From: Welwitschia mirabilis
Taxonomy: Eukaryota > Gnetophyta > Gnetopsida > Welwitschiales
Direction: 5' to 3'
Length of the DNA stretch: 64,000 nt
Assembly: GCA_051453625.1 (NCBI GenBank)
Contig: JBOZIK010000001.1
Coordinates: 273,304,026 to 273,368,025 of the forward strand
Every line of letters starts with the position of its first letter. The stretch's first letter is position 1. A model generated the notes under the pieces. The model searched no databases, had not been told where the DNA came from, and saw only the letters and a list, made by a program, of their open reading frames with translations. This document shows, piece by piece, positions 11,137-22,954 of this stretch. The position numbers and the translations under genes are program-made.

Positions 11137-14100
11137 TGTAATGCCATAATTTTGACAACTGTAAATCTTCATAAACTTGATGCTCTGATATTAAATTGTA
11201 AAGTTAGAAAAATTTCTATAGTTGCAAAAATTCAAACTAGATCTAAAATACCAAAATGTAAGAGGTCTAAAATTCTAGAATTGAAAAAAAAATTCAAGAT
11301 TTCATCTAACTCTTAGTTTTAAAATCATATGAAACACATATGTTTTTAAATAACTAAACCTTGAATGCCAAGAATTTAAAGTTGAAATTGTAATAATATG
11401 CTCTTTGATCAAGGTGAAACGTAAAGGTTGTGTCCCAAAAAAAGAATTTAATATCATCAATATGAGACCTTATTAGTAAGGTTGGATTTACATAAAATGT
11501 TCTTAAATACTCATGAATTTACTTGATAACTAGAGACTACATTTGTATATGTATTAATATTATCTAATACATTATTTCAACCTAGGTATAAGTTTGATCA
11601 ACTTAATAATTATCCAAGCATGCATAAAAGAAAGGACATGAGAGAAATGAATAATAATTACAAGTTTACATTATCACCTTGGATTCCAATAAATTTTGGA
11701 GAAGACCAAGTAGTTATATCTTGATTTTATAAAAAGAATGATACCTAAGAGCTTCAACCTATAACCCATTATGGTTATCTATTTTTAAGAAACATTCCAT
11801 ATACACAAGACATTGTAAACAACTTATGTTATACTAGGAATGATACGGATCCCTCAACATGTTAACTGTAAGGAACAGTAAACTTTAGAAACTTTTTTTT
11901 AAATATAATTTATTTTATAAAAATAAATTAAGAAAAAAGCATTGGATTAAACCTAAAACCCATCATTTCTTCTAGATTTTTAATATCCAACTCCATTACC
12001 ACTTCTAACTTGCTTAAAGCCACTACAAATGCTTTTTTTTTAAGAGGAATCTAGTTCAATGTTGACCTTAAAAATGCACTGTGGAAACATAGATTTTCAA
12101 TGAAAATATTTCCATACAGGATGAAGATAGAGGCATGTGATATGGATGAAGATGAAGGTGTATGAGATGAAAGGGGGATGCGTCAATGAAAGGAAGTACT
12201 GCGTGACAGAATGAAATGTACACAAATTCATTAGAAGGGAATTTCTATTTTTAGAAGTAGTGTCACTAAATGATTAAAATAGAAAATGCAATAACCCAAG
12301 CAAATTCTTTTTAAACAGAAAACCTAAGTCAAAATACTAGAACAATGAAGTTATGAATGAAAGAAACTATGCTTGAACATAGAAATGATTTGACTTGAGG
12401 CCTCAAGAAAGCCTTAGATTTGCATTACTTTTGGATGAACGCTTACTCTCACCCTTTTAAAGTAATTCCTTTCTAACATAATTGACATTTGAAGCCAAAT
12501 TTTCCTCTAGCTTTGCCTCCATCATATACTCCTTCTCCTTCTTATAGAAGAATTGCCAAAGAGACACTACGCATAAAGAGAAATGCGAAGAGTGATAAGA
12601 ACCATCATAGAAATACTGTGTGAAAAGGAGGGACACTAGTAAGTTAGGTAAATGCTAAAAAAATTGAGTATTAAACAAATGATCAATGTTAGGAGTGATG
12701 TGGGCTCTTCTTAATAACGATCCTCTCTTCAAATGTTTCTTTTTAAAGAAAATAAGGCATTATCATTCTTCTGTGATTGAATGAGCTAATCAACAATTAG
12801 GTATGTGTGACAAAGCATACTCCTACAAACTCTAAAATTTCAGTGAAGTTGACAATGATGTTGAATAAAAGGAGCATTAATTTAAAAGATGAGATTTTCT
12901 GTTAAAGTAGAGTGCTAAGGAATGATGCTACGCTAAAGATGGATTACAATAGAAGTGAGAAAGAGATGCATAGGTGAAGAGATGTTCTTAAGAGAGGAAA
13001 GCAACATATGAAACAGAAAGGAAACACATTGCAGGTAAGAGAAATGCACTGAGAGAATAAAGATGATGGATGAAAAACTCTCAATGAAATATTTATGAAC
13101 AAAATAGATGCTTTTTGTTATAAATTAAACTTGATGGCATAACCGTTAAGAGAGAGAGAGAAAGAAGTGGAGTAGGTGGTTAGCGGTTTAAGTTTGAGCT
13201 GTTAGATCCATTTTTATAATAAAAGACTTGGTAATGCTCACTTTTAAATAAAATAATTAATGCCATTAAATATTTATAAAAAATAATAATGTTCCTTCAA
13301 TTCAAAGCCAAGGAATAAAATGAAAAAAATCTTCTCAGATATATCTAGACCCCCTTAATAAAACTTTATTATAGGTGTTATTTGTCCCTAAATGTTTCTA
13401 ATTTACTCCTAGGCCATTTAGCCTAAAGTAAATAAAAGCCTATTTGGAATTTTCTCTCAGGATTTTATCTTGTATTTTTTGATATACATGATAAATAAGC
13501 TCCAAATGAAATTATACAAATTTTAAACTCCATATTTCCATCTAAATTATTCTAAGAATTATATCTCTAATTAATAAAATATAACCATAGTTGCATGTTT
13601 GTTCAAAATAAACAATCTAAGCACCAATACAAAATACAATATAAATAAAATCTTACATTAAAGGAGAAGCACTTATAATTATTACAAATAAAAGGGAAAT
13701 ACATTATACATATTTATAACACTTATTAATACATTAAATGAATTCATATTATAATTAGATGTTCTAAGGTCTTTCATTAAATATATGAATTTAAATAAGA
13801 AGTATGAAATTAATTATCTATCTACTAGTAGTAACTGGCTCATCCAAAGGCCATCGTTGTGCTAGATCCTACACATGCAAGCATGACATGAGAATTGTAC
13901 CTCCACAGTTCTTAGTATAATTCATGGCAAGGTTTAAAGTAAGGTTTTTTAAGAACAGGAAGGAATCCATAAAAATATCAGTTGATCCAAATCTCAAATC
14001 AATACAATAATTGAGGTATAATATCCAGACCCCATGAAAATGTTCAAGGAACAGTATTCCCTGTTATAGAGGTGTCAATTACCCATTGTCTACTAGATTA

Positions 14101-14990
14101 TTCTTATGGCCAATAGGAACCCTTCAGGTGGGATAACCCCCTAAAGTGACATGACATCAAGTTATGCAATGGCTAGATAGGTAACCATCCTAATCATTGA
14201 CAGCCACTCCTATGGCTAGTAGAAGCCCTTCAGGTGGCTTAGTCCCTAAAGTCATATGATTTGATCATAACAAAGCTTTAAACTTGAGGATAAATAATAG
14301 CTAGGATATGCATAAGAAAAGATTCACTTCAAACATGTGAAAGATACAGGAGTTATTTAGGACATAAAATAGATAAATGGATTTGCATGAACCAAAAATA
14401 GATTAATGAAAAGCATAAAACTATAGTAATTCTTGAGAAGAATTCAAAATCTCACAAAGGTTGCAAGGCTTCAAGACTTTCCTAGGCTCTAAGACTTGAT
14501 AGCAATGGATTATCCACAAACAAAAATAAGGGAAGAGAAGAAGGAGGGTCTTATTTATAGTTAAGGCTTGGTGGAATGAGTCACAAACATATAAAGATTA
14601 AAAATTATAAATGAGGGTGATTATAAGGTGGGAATTTCCATTACCTTACAAGGAAATCGAGAAAATAGTAAACAATAATTAAGCTTACATAATTAACAAA
14701 TAATAAGACATTAGTAGTAATTAAAACATTACATAACATGATAGCAATTTCAGTTATAAATAAAATAATAATTCTACACATTAAGCATCTTTTAATCATA
14801 ATAATTTCAAATTCAAACCCACAACTTATTGATATTATTCAAATTAAGAAATTGAATGAATAAGCTAAAGCACAAAATAATAATCATCAAATTATTAGCA
14901 ATGAGAAAAACATACAAGATTTAGTACGAAGTATTAGTTTTAAAATATTTTAAACTTAAATCTTAATTCATAGAAATTTGGGATGTGATA
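11137..14990 (-). mobile_element. G1 5' LTR
   Basis: About 3.85 kb, homologous to the 3' LTR at 6055-9704. It is longer mainly because of an extra piece of about 200 bases at 13088-13295. The left edge begins TGTAATGCC next to the primer site. The right edge is GGGATGTGATA at 14990, after which C1 gag resumes. Many transitions separate the two LTRs, so the insertion is old. Confidence 0.87.
13088..13295. mobile_element. Small insertion in G1 5' LTR, SINE-like candidate
   Basis: This segment is absent from the other G1 LTR (around 8000-8015). It is bracketed by the 10-base direct repeat AAATATTTAT at 13087-13096 and 13268-13277, which could be a target duplication. The interior is richer in G and C than its surroundings and includes 'gatggcataaccgttaag', a GA run and 'ggttagcggtttaagtttg'. 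These faintly recall the A and B boxes of a tRNA-derived SINE, but I cannot prove that. Other explanations are a small MITE or loss from the other LTR. Confidence 0.45.
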
Positions 14991-16800
14991 ATAAGCATAG
15001 ATGAAGGATGTGCAAATCTTATAGAAACCATCACATATGCCACAAGAAACACAATCACTCAGATCAAGCAAAGAAAAATTAGGAAGAAAAATAGAAAGTT
15101 GCTTTCACATATGACTACCAAAATTTCACTTTATTTAGCTTTAATAATAAAGGAGTTTAATAGAATAAAAGGTTGTAAGATAATGCACTACATTTAAAAT
15201 GTTCTTGTTTAAGCATATGAAGGCACTTTAGTTGTTAAGTAGTCAAAGCTACTTATATGGACAAATTAGTTTAAGAATCTTAAGATAAACAATGATGAAA
15301 GAGTTCAAGAATACTTTACAAGTATCTCCAACACTATAAATGTAATGCATGACATAAGTAAAAGCCTTCTAGAGGCTAAGGTAATTTAAAAAGTTGTTAA
15401 ATCTCTAACCCTTGAATACAGGTTCAAGACTATAACCATGAAATATTCAAGAGATTTCAATACTATTAAGATATAAGAGCTACAAAGTGCTCTAATAACA
15501 TGTGAAATGAATCTTATATAAGATTAAGGCTTAAAAGAAACATTCATTACTCTTAAGGCAAGTAAAAGTACAAAATAGAGTTTAAAAAAAGGAAAAGAAA
15601 TAATAGGAAGAAGATGACTTTGATGATGAAGTAGATGAGGAACTTTTCCTCATCATAAGGAGAGTAAAGAGACTTCTTTCATTCAAGTACAACAAAGGTA
15701 TGACTCTGGAAAATCATCTGAATTTCAAACCAAAGGTAACTTTAAAGGTAAGTCTTCTACTAATACTTCTTTTTCTTCTAAATGCAATGTTTTCAAAGTA
15801 GAATTTTGGGTATATAAAGGACAATGACATATAGCCTCGAAATGTCCTAATGCTAATAGAATGTAGGAAAAGGAATAAATGAAAGAGACAAATAAGAAGA
15901 GATCTTTATTCACAGGTTGAGATGATGATGAAGAAGTAATGAACAAATAAACATTTAATGTTGAGAAAGATCATCCTTCATACATGGATATAATTCATTT
16001 CTAAGAATAAGAGTCAAGAAAAGAATATAGTTCAGAAAGTAAAGATGATATAGATATAAGCCTTCAAGAAAGGTATGACTTAATTTCTAAAGAATTTGTT
16101 AAGTTGTAAAAATTATGTACTAAAATAAAAAAGTTACTTCATACTCATGAAGAAGCTTATGAATAAGAAAAATAATGTTTATAATAAATTATTTTCTGAA
16201 AAATCAACTCTTAAAGCTATGATTTATAGACTAATATGTAATTTGGAGAATTTAAAATAAGAACTATTAGATTCAAAGAAAATCAAAGAAAAATTTACCT
16301 AAGAAAAGAAAACATTAAATATGATGCTTGATAAATATATAGGTTCAAATAATATGAGTGGCTTGGAATATAATGGAGGCTCAATAACAAATGAAATTAT
16401 AAGCTAAGGGATGAACATTTATAATTTACAAATACTATCATTTGCTGTTAATATCATAATAAAGATTATTATCAATATAAATGTCTAATGAAGTTCAAAA
16501 ATAAGTATTATAATAATAATGCCAAAAGGCATAGTAGAAGGATATATCATTTTATACAGGATAAACCAAAAAAAGAATGGATACCAAAAGCAAAACCAGC
16601 ACTCTTAGCATAAATTACACTTATAGATATGAAGAAGCATTCTTGTTACATTAATAGTGAATTTTTAAGATACATGATGGGAGACAAATCTAGATTTTCC
16701 ACATTGACAGAATAATATAAAGGAGTTGTAACCTTTGGATACAATATAGAAGAGAAAATAAACTAAAGGTAAGGAATGTATTATTTTTAAAAGTTTTGTA
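14991..16800 (+). pseudogene. gag: C1 gag, C-terminal piece, to start of protease region
   Basis: This continues the gag broken at 6055. In order: SIDEGCANL at 14991; an open stretch to 15196; the UBN2-type gag core with the words SIYEGT, NNDERVQEYFTSIS, VMHDISKSLLEAKV and TMKYSRDFNTIKI (15220-15480); and a decayed CCHC knuckle near 15805-15850 (WVYKGQ, stop, HIASKCPN), in which the first Cys has been lost. The block ahead of the Copia protease is at 16640-16790, with MMGDKSRFSTLTE followed by VVTFGYN. Stops and frameshifts occur throughout. The order matches SIRE/Tork-type Copia polyproteins, in which gag and pol form one frame. No protease active site, integrase or RT follows, so pol has been lost or replaced. 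Confidence 0.85.
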
Positions 16801-17914
16801 AGACAATATCTTAACTGTAACTTAACTTTGTAATGCAAATTTTTATGTTACATTTACAAGAAATAATTGTGCTAATAGAGAATAAAAATCTACTAAATAT
16901 TTATTTTCTAGTTTTAAAAACTTAAATGTATATAATACTATTTGACATGATATATCTAACAATGGAACCAAGCATTTGTTAAGAAAAATAGAAGAAATAG
17001 AGCCTTATCATAGAAAGCATCGATATGGAAACAAGGGTTTGATCACAAGAGAAATGGTAAGAGATCCATCTAGATCAAAAGGTGTCCAAATATATAAAGC
17101 ATACAAAAATAAAAGAAAACAAAGAAGTCCTTGGAAAGAAAATGATTCAATATAGCACAAAAAGTGTAACAAAAATCTTGCAATGCAATCTACTAATTAT
17201 CTAGTTGGCAATGTAATCAAAAAATCTTAAGGCACTAAAAGACATATTAAGTTGTTTAGGAACTTGGAGATTAGGTCTTTGGATAGGTTAATAAATAATA
17301 TAATTTAAATACTTAACTATTCTTTGAACTTATTATATAAGTTAATATTATTATTAGATGTAGTAATAACAGTTAAAATTATGTTCTTGTTATTTTACTT
17401 GTTCAAAGTGATATTGTTATGTTCATATTAGTTATAGAATAATTTGATGTTTCTATAACTTTCATTATTGACATCTTTAGTTTTATAGGATGTTTATTAG
17501 AGAGTTATCTTCAGATTTATAGACATCATAAAAGTAGATGTCTTGAGTTTTGCAAATATTTTTAAAGGTTAATACACATTTTTAAATTATTGAAATAGAC
17601 ATATTTGATTTTTTAGATATTTTAATAATAGGAAATATATTATAAAACTTTTAATAGTAGATGTCTTTAAATTTTTATACATCTTCTTTTTACACTTTAG
17701 ACATCTTTTAGAAGGTAGACATATTAATTATACTATTACAAAAATTAAAACATGTCAAAATGCTAGGGTTTTGACCCTTTTTATTTGAAAAATGGGCTAT
17801 CAAATCTCATTTTTAAAGTCTCCACTTAATAGGTGTCTCTTTTATAAGATTTATTATGCCTAATTTTTTAATTTTTAACTATCACGATGTCTTAGAGTTG
17901 TGAGACATCTTTAC
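16801..17914 (+). other. C1 middle region, no recognisable coding
   Basis: About 1.1 kb between the gag end and the next ORF. It contains no pol domain on either strand. The part 17455-17910 has repeated AGATGTCT and AGACATC motifs (around 17469, 17520, 17535, 17655, 17700 and 17888-17910), the same motif as in the C1 LTRs. A short open reading with EPYHRKHRYG near 17000-17160 is not recognised. Confidence 0.5.
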
Positions 17915-19740
17915 AGTGAGTAAGATTAGGGTTTATCTTCATTCAAATGTACATTTTTTGTTATTTCTTTGCATGTTAGTTAATTTTTACTTCAAATTCT
18001 CCATGTGTCTTTCAAAAATAATTAGAAAAAGGTTAACTATCATATCAAGAGGAAAAAACAAGCTTCAGAGCCCCAAATATCATAGTATAAGTCTCAAGTT
18101 TATCATGAGGCAGTAACCAAAAGATAGAAAACTTGGACAAGAAACTCTATTATTGCAAAAGAAACCCATGGATTTTAGAGGTAGCATAGAGATCATCTTA
18201 TGACTTATTTCATATGACTCAATTAGGAAATGATTATATAGTTAGACTAGAGTATTCTAAATCTTGTGGTTAGAGAGTTCTATACCAACATTCATGAGAT
18301 AGATGATATTATGGGTGTTTTCCAAACTCAAATAAAAGGTACTTCATTGCATATTATTCCTAGTTTCATCAATTCATTTCTCAGCATAGATAATTCAAAT
18401 CTTCCTTAATTATATGTGCATTCATTTAAAGATATTTTTAGTTCTAGAACTATGAAATTATATTTGAACATTCTAGAATGACTTTTGTCAAAAACATAGA
18501 GAATAAAGATATGATTCTTGATGCTTTCATTCTTAGTTTGATAATGTTTTATACTATTTTGATTAGAGGAGGCAGTTACAATTGTTATAAATGAATGTAG
18601 ATCTTTGTTATTTTTTATTTGCTTACTAGTTTAAATATTGATTCAGGTTTTATTCCATATATGATTATTATCATGTTATTTTATGAGTATCAGACTTTAG
18701 GTTATCCCTGTCTAATAAGTTTAAGCATTAGTAGTACCAATATATTAATTCCATAGGTTAACTTTATTTGATAAAAAAAACACTAGCTAAGTTTAGTAAG
18801 AAATGGAGAGTGCCAATACAAGTAGGTAAGGACACAAATAAGAGGCCTTCATGGTTTTAAAATCCTATACTACTACTACTCATAGTTCTTCATAATTAAA
18901 AAAGGGATTTAAGGTGATAACATAAATGATGGAAAAAATTAACAAAAATTTAATGAGGCTATATAAACATGAGTTCACAACTAGCGAGGATGAGGCATTA
19001 GCAGAGAATTAGAAATTGATGAGGACTTTCACATAGCCAGATTTAAAAAAGGGATTAAAAGAAGAAGAAGATGCATCTATATCTTCACATAACATAGGCT
19101 ATAACTTTAGTAGGGTATCTGCTAGTGATTCTATAGAAGAATCATCAAAATATGAGTTACAAACTTAGGTGGAGTACTAGGTTCTTATAAAGGCATAGGT
19201 ACAAGGGAGCACCAAGATCTTGATCCATCAAAGCAGAGGCAATAGTAGAGATAGAGTCTAAGAGCCTAGATGTATAGCCTTTCATTTTTTACTATTCACA
19301 TCACAAGATTTCATTTCACCATCCTACCTAACCACCATCACCTCCTAGACCCTATTCACCACTACACTTACCATCTCCATTTCCATATGGATACCATTAC
19401 TACCATCATCTCACATAGAACTGCTTCTTATGTCACCTTTTTTCACCATTTAATTATCACCATCCTTTATAGAAATAGCCATAGCTAGCTTCTTTAGTAT
19501 GTTTATCACTTTTTAGATGTACCAACATATGAGAAGACAAATCCATGAGTACCTAGGTAAGACATCTTAGCACCCTTCTAAAATGCATTATACTTTGTCA
19601 TCAACATCCTTCTCATCATATTATGCTATCTAGACTTCCACCACCCATGACAATGATGATAATAGTAATGAAGAAGAAGAAGGCATACATTATATGAGTG
19701 ACTCCACTCTTAGTGATTAGATCCTTTTCTTTTCTGCTTA
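17915..19740 (+). pseudogene. Plant transposon-protein-like ORF inside C1 (decayed)
   Basis: On the plus strand, 18260-18830 reads VVREFYTNIHEIDDIMGVF, then QIKGTSLHIIPSFINSFLSI, and later LIRGG and a hydrophobic helix-like stretch. This order resembles the 'putative plant transposon protein' domain found in many plant repeat-associated ORFs: an FY(A/T)N block, a V/I-x-G block, then an RG block. Downstream come an acidic Ser-rich portion (18900-19200), a Pro/His-rich portion (19290-19400, PPSPPRPYSPLHLPSPFPYG in one frame) and an acidic tail (19650-19700, DDNSNEEEEG). Stops occur through it. It occupies the place where Copia pol should be. The function of the family is not established, and my assignment rests on motif order only. 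It may be a captured host or element gene. Confidence 0.5.
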
Positions 19741-20427
19741 AAAATACAGAGAAGTTTTGGCAAATCAGTGATAAATTAGCTACATTCAATTGGACACATT
19801 ATCTTTCATCTTGAAGACATCTTACTGTGCATGGAGTACTTGTTTTTGAGATGTTAGATTGGATCCTTAAGTATTATAATTATTTACTAATGATCACTCT
19901 TGACATTTTGCATAGATTGTTATTGATATTTTTTGGTATACTTTTTATTAGCACACTTTCATGCCTTAATATCATGTTTTAATTAGTACATTTCTAAAAA
20001 TTTATGTTTGGATTTTTATTTTTATCACATTATCATCAGTACATTTTCATTATCTTTATATTATATTTCATGCTCTATTTTTTTATTAATAGCACATTAC
20101 GATAAGCATATTTTTCATAATGTATTATTGGCACACAAATTAAACACTATGCTCTAATTATTGGTACATTAGTATTAATATATCTTCCTTGATTAGTTGT
20201 TAACATTTTTAATGAAATTACTAAATGTTTTTATGCATTTCTTTCTCTACATATTACATGCTTATTTATGTGGTCAATATCATGATTTATTAAATCTATA
20301 TGTGTTTATCTATTATCAAATGGTATTAACAAATGTCTATGTTTTTTCTATCTTAAACAAAAAAATTTAATTTTAATTAATTAAATAAGATTGTACTAAC
20401 ACGATTTTACAAGTTTTTGACATCATC
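19741..20427 (+). other. C1 3' untranslated stretch
   Basis: AT-rich sequence between the acidic tail of the last C1 ORF and the polypurine tract. I see no coding potential and no repeat apart from loosely recurring 'attagcacat' and 'tatcagtacat' phrases at 19945-20165, about 50-100 bases apart. Confidence 0.5.
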
Positions 20428-20441
20428 AAAAAGGAGGAGAT
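20428..20441 (+). other. C1 polypurine tract
   Basis: AAAAAGGAGGAGAT stands directly before the 3' LTR start TGTTAGTAAACC. This is the usual purine primer ahead of a Copia 3' LTR and confirms the plus orientation. Confidence 0.88.
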
Positions 20442-21929
20442 TGTTAGTAAACCTAGTTTTAGTGATTCTACTTATCAAATATTTTATGTCATTATGTGGA
20501 TAGGTCATTGCAAATAAAATTAGATCATGATAAGCACAAGTTGATATTAAAACTTCAAAGATGGTATCTTACAAAAATCTCAACATTAAAATTGAAAGAT
20601 TTTTCCTTAGAGATGTTTATAGAATGAAAGACATTTATGGTGAATATATATAGACCTTAAATACATCTATGTTAAAGAAATCTACAGATTAAAGATGTCT
20701 CTGATGTATTAGCTTTCAAGTCACAAGTTAAAGATAGCTATTTAATTAAAGATGACTATGCTAAAAGTTAAACCTAACACATAAGAATATTTCTACATGT
20801 TTAGAGATATCTATACTAAATAAAAATAAATTATATAGCTAATTTTCATTAATTTTTAAGAAAATTCACTAAATATGTCTACCAAGTAAAGATGTCTAAC
20901 TATTAGTAGATGTTTGTAGTTTTTAAGATATCTTAAATTAAAGTTCATGTTGATTAAAAATGAATACATGTATCTAATGCCTAGATATTCTTATCTAGTG
21001 CATGATGGTTACAAAAGTTAAAATGGCTACTATGTTAGATTAAAGAACTAGTTTTTTTAAAACTATATCAAGGCATGATGTCATAGAATAAATCATAACT
21101 TTTGGTACTTCAATGATCATACTTATTTGTCTTATAACAATTAAATCAAATTCATAATGAACAATGCACAAGTAATTGGAGCTACTTATAAAGGATTAAG
21201 GATATCATTTAGAAATGAGCTTATAGTATCTACATCTTTTATTCTTTAATCCTATATTATTGTATCATTCTCTTATACTTATGACAATGATGACAACAAT
21301 AAATTCAAGAACTTATTCATAGCTACATTTTTTATGGTTATTCTTGTATTGTACTTGTTGGTTCTTACATTGTTGGACTATCTTATTATTAAATATTATT
21401 GTAAGTTTATTATTATCATCAAACTTATTATAATACAACCCTTATATGAGTGTGCTTTGAGGTTGTACCTATGAGCACTTTTTATTTTTTTTAATTTTTT
21501 TTTGAAAAGAAGAGTTTGCTACCTTACAAGAAGCATCTCACATTACTATTGTAAGGTTGTTGGTGTGCCAAAAAACCACTATTTCCTTAAGTGAAAGAGG
21601 ATGATGTATTATAAAAAAACTCCCATTATTTTAGGCTTGGAGGTAAGCTAGAAAACCACTATTTCCTTAAGGGGAAAATATTGCTACCTTATAAGTAGAC
21701 TTTCATTGTTATAATATTGGTAATACACTAGCAAAACCACTATTTCATGTAGGTTAAGAATATCCATAGATGTGAGAGGTTTCTACCTTTTATGTGTGAA
21801 TGTCTTTAGGCTAGAGAACCATGTTATCTTAATAAGGTATTTATTATTATGTTTTTTCATTCTAGTATTTTTTAAAATTTTATTTTGTATAACTCATTCA
21901 CCCCTTTCCTCTAATTTTAATAGTCCTAA
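20442..21929 (+). mobile_element. C1 3' LTR (Copia)
   Basis: About 1.49 kb, beginning TGTTAGTAAACCTAG after the polypurine tract and ending near 21929. It is homologous to 4498-5891. It preserves the first 75 bases missing from the 5' copy. AGATGTCT motifs at 20693 and near 20895 sit at sites where the 5' LTR has the CpA form or a decayed form. The open stretch 21772-21969 is only the LTR end read through and is not a gene. Confidence 0.87.
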
Positions 21930-22954
21930 CTCTTCCTTGCTTATATTTTTTTCATTTAATAAAGAGTAAGTACTTTTTAACTCTTATTTTAAAGGGTTTA
22001 GAGATATTTCTTATCATAGATGAGAAGGAGGTAAAGTTTATCCCCTTACATGATTTAGAAGATTTGAAATAGCTAAGGAAGTAGGCCATTATAGTGAATT
22101 TCCATATTTGTATTTTTCTCTAGCTTCTCCTAATTACTTTTAGACTTAGCCCTACATATTTATAATGATCTTTTAGACTTTGATGATTTGCCATATCAAG
22201 GGAACATGTTCTATTATATTTCTTATTTTGCTTCTTCTATGCCATACGATTCATAGTTTATAGAACAAGTTTTGTACTTTTTCCCTTGCTCTTCTTTTAC
22301 ATCTAAGAGAATTATTAATAATGCAAGTTAAGTTACTTACTTAATAGATCAAATACTCTTAGTGCTAGAGTCCCTCAGTTCTTAAGTTAAAGAACTTTTA
22401 GATTAAATAAGAGAGTTTTAGATTCTTTAGAATATGCTTCATACTTAAGTGACTCATCCCTCATGGCTAGATGACATTTTTTTCATTTTGTCTCTCTTAT
22501 GATGTCAATTTCCTTCATGCCCATAAGCAAATTAATAGAGGTCATTTTAATCTTCATTGTATTCATTAGTAAGAATGGGCATAGCATGAAAAATATTTTT
22601 ATAATTTAATGAGATATGCTAGAATATTTTTATTGTATGATCCATCATGGGGTAAAGAAGCTAAATACTACAAATGATACTATCTGCATGTTTTAAGTAA
22701 TGTTGATTTTATTTTGTAAATTTATTTAAATTTATTATCTTCTGATTTGGTACTAATCCTTCTTTTTATGATAGAATGAAGTCAATAATTGTTTCCTTTT
22801 CGAGAAGAAGTCTGGGATGGATGCTTCTCGATTAGTGGCTTTAGAAGCTCAGCATGTCCAAATTTCTGCATGTCTTACAAATGGTGAACAAATGGTTTAG
22901 ACTTATGTGATTTGACTGACTATTACTATAGATAACATTATGATTATTTATGAG
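21930..22954 (+). pseudogene. Unassigned decayed coding stretch
   Basis: Between the C1 LTR and the G2 LTR, the plus strand reads as a broken protein. It includes EFPYLYFSLASP (about 22095-22135), a stretch about YISYFASSMPYDS (22210-22255), SSFTSKRIINNAS (22290-22330), a coiled-coil-like part near 22340-22440, and at the end GMDASRLVALEAQHVQISACL (22815-22880, given here in part as ALEAQHVQISACL). Stops interrupt it about every 15-30 codons. The spacing of aromatic and acidic residues looks like former coding sequence. I do not recognise the family. The terminal coiled-coil-like part could belong to a plant transposon-type protein like the one in C1. Confidence 0.35.

Larger units (their letters stand above)
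6055..14990 (-). mobile_element. G1: gypsy element with long LTRs, non-autonomous, nested in C1 gag
   Basis: Two related long direct repeats (6055-9704 and 11137-14990) flank only about 1.43 kb of interior. Read on the minus strand, the order is 5' LTR (right), primer site, a decayed gag, an unassigned ORF, a polypurine tract and 3' LTR (left). No protease, RT, RNase H or integrase is seen, although 172 N hide part of the interior. The LTRs are longer than the interior, as in large retrotransposon derivatives (LARD-like). The element sits in the middle of the C1 gag reading frame. Possible 5-base flanks (ATAAA at 6051 and ATAAG at 14991) are compatible with a target duplication, but the exact left edge is uncertain. 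Confidence 0.88.

Noticed and set aside
13150-13200. A tRNA gene in the G1 LTR insertion
   Set aside because: The A-box and B-box resemblance is weak and no cloverleaf with paired acceptor and anticodon arms can be drawn. No tRNA or rRNA gene was found in the window.
15725-15946. 73-codon minus-strand frame
   Set aside because: It is the antisense shadow of the decayed gag knuckle region of C1 on the plus strand.
19270-19488. His-rich small protein
   Set aside because: The frame is out of phase with the Pro-rich reading of the C1 ORF tail and has no start context or homologue that I recognise.
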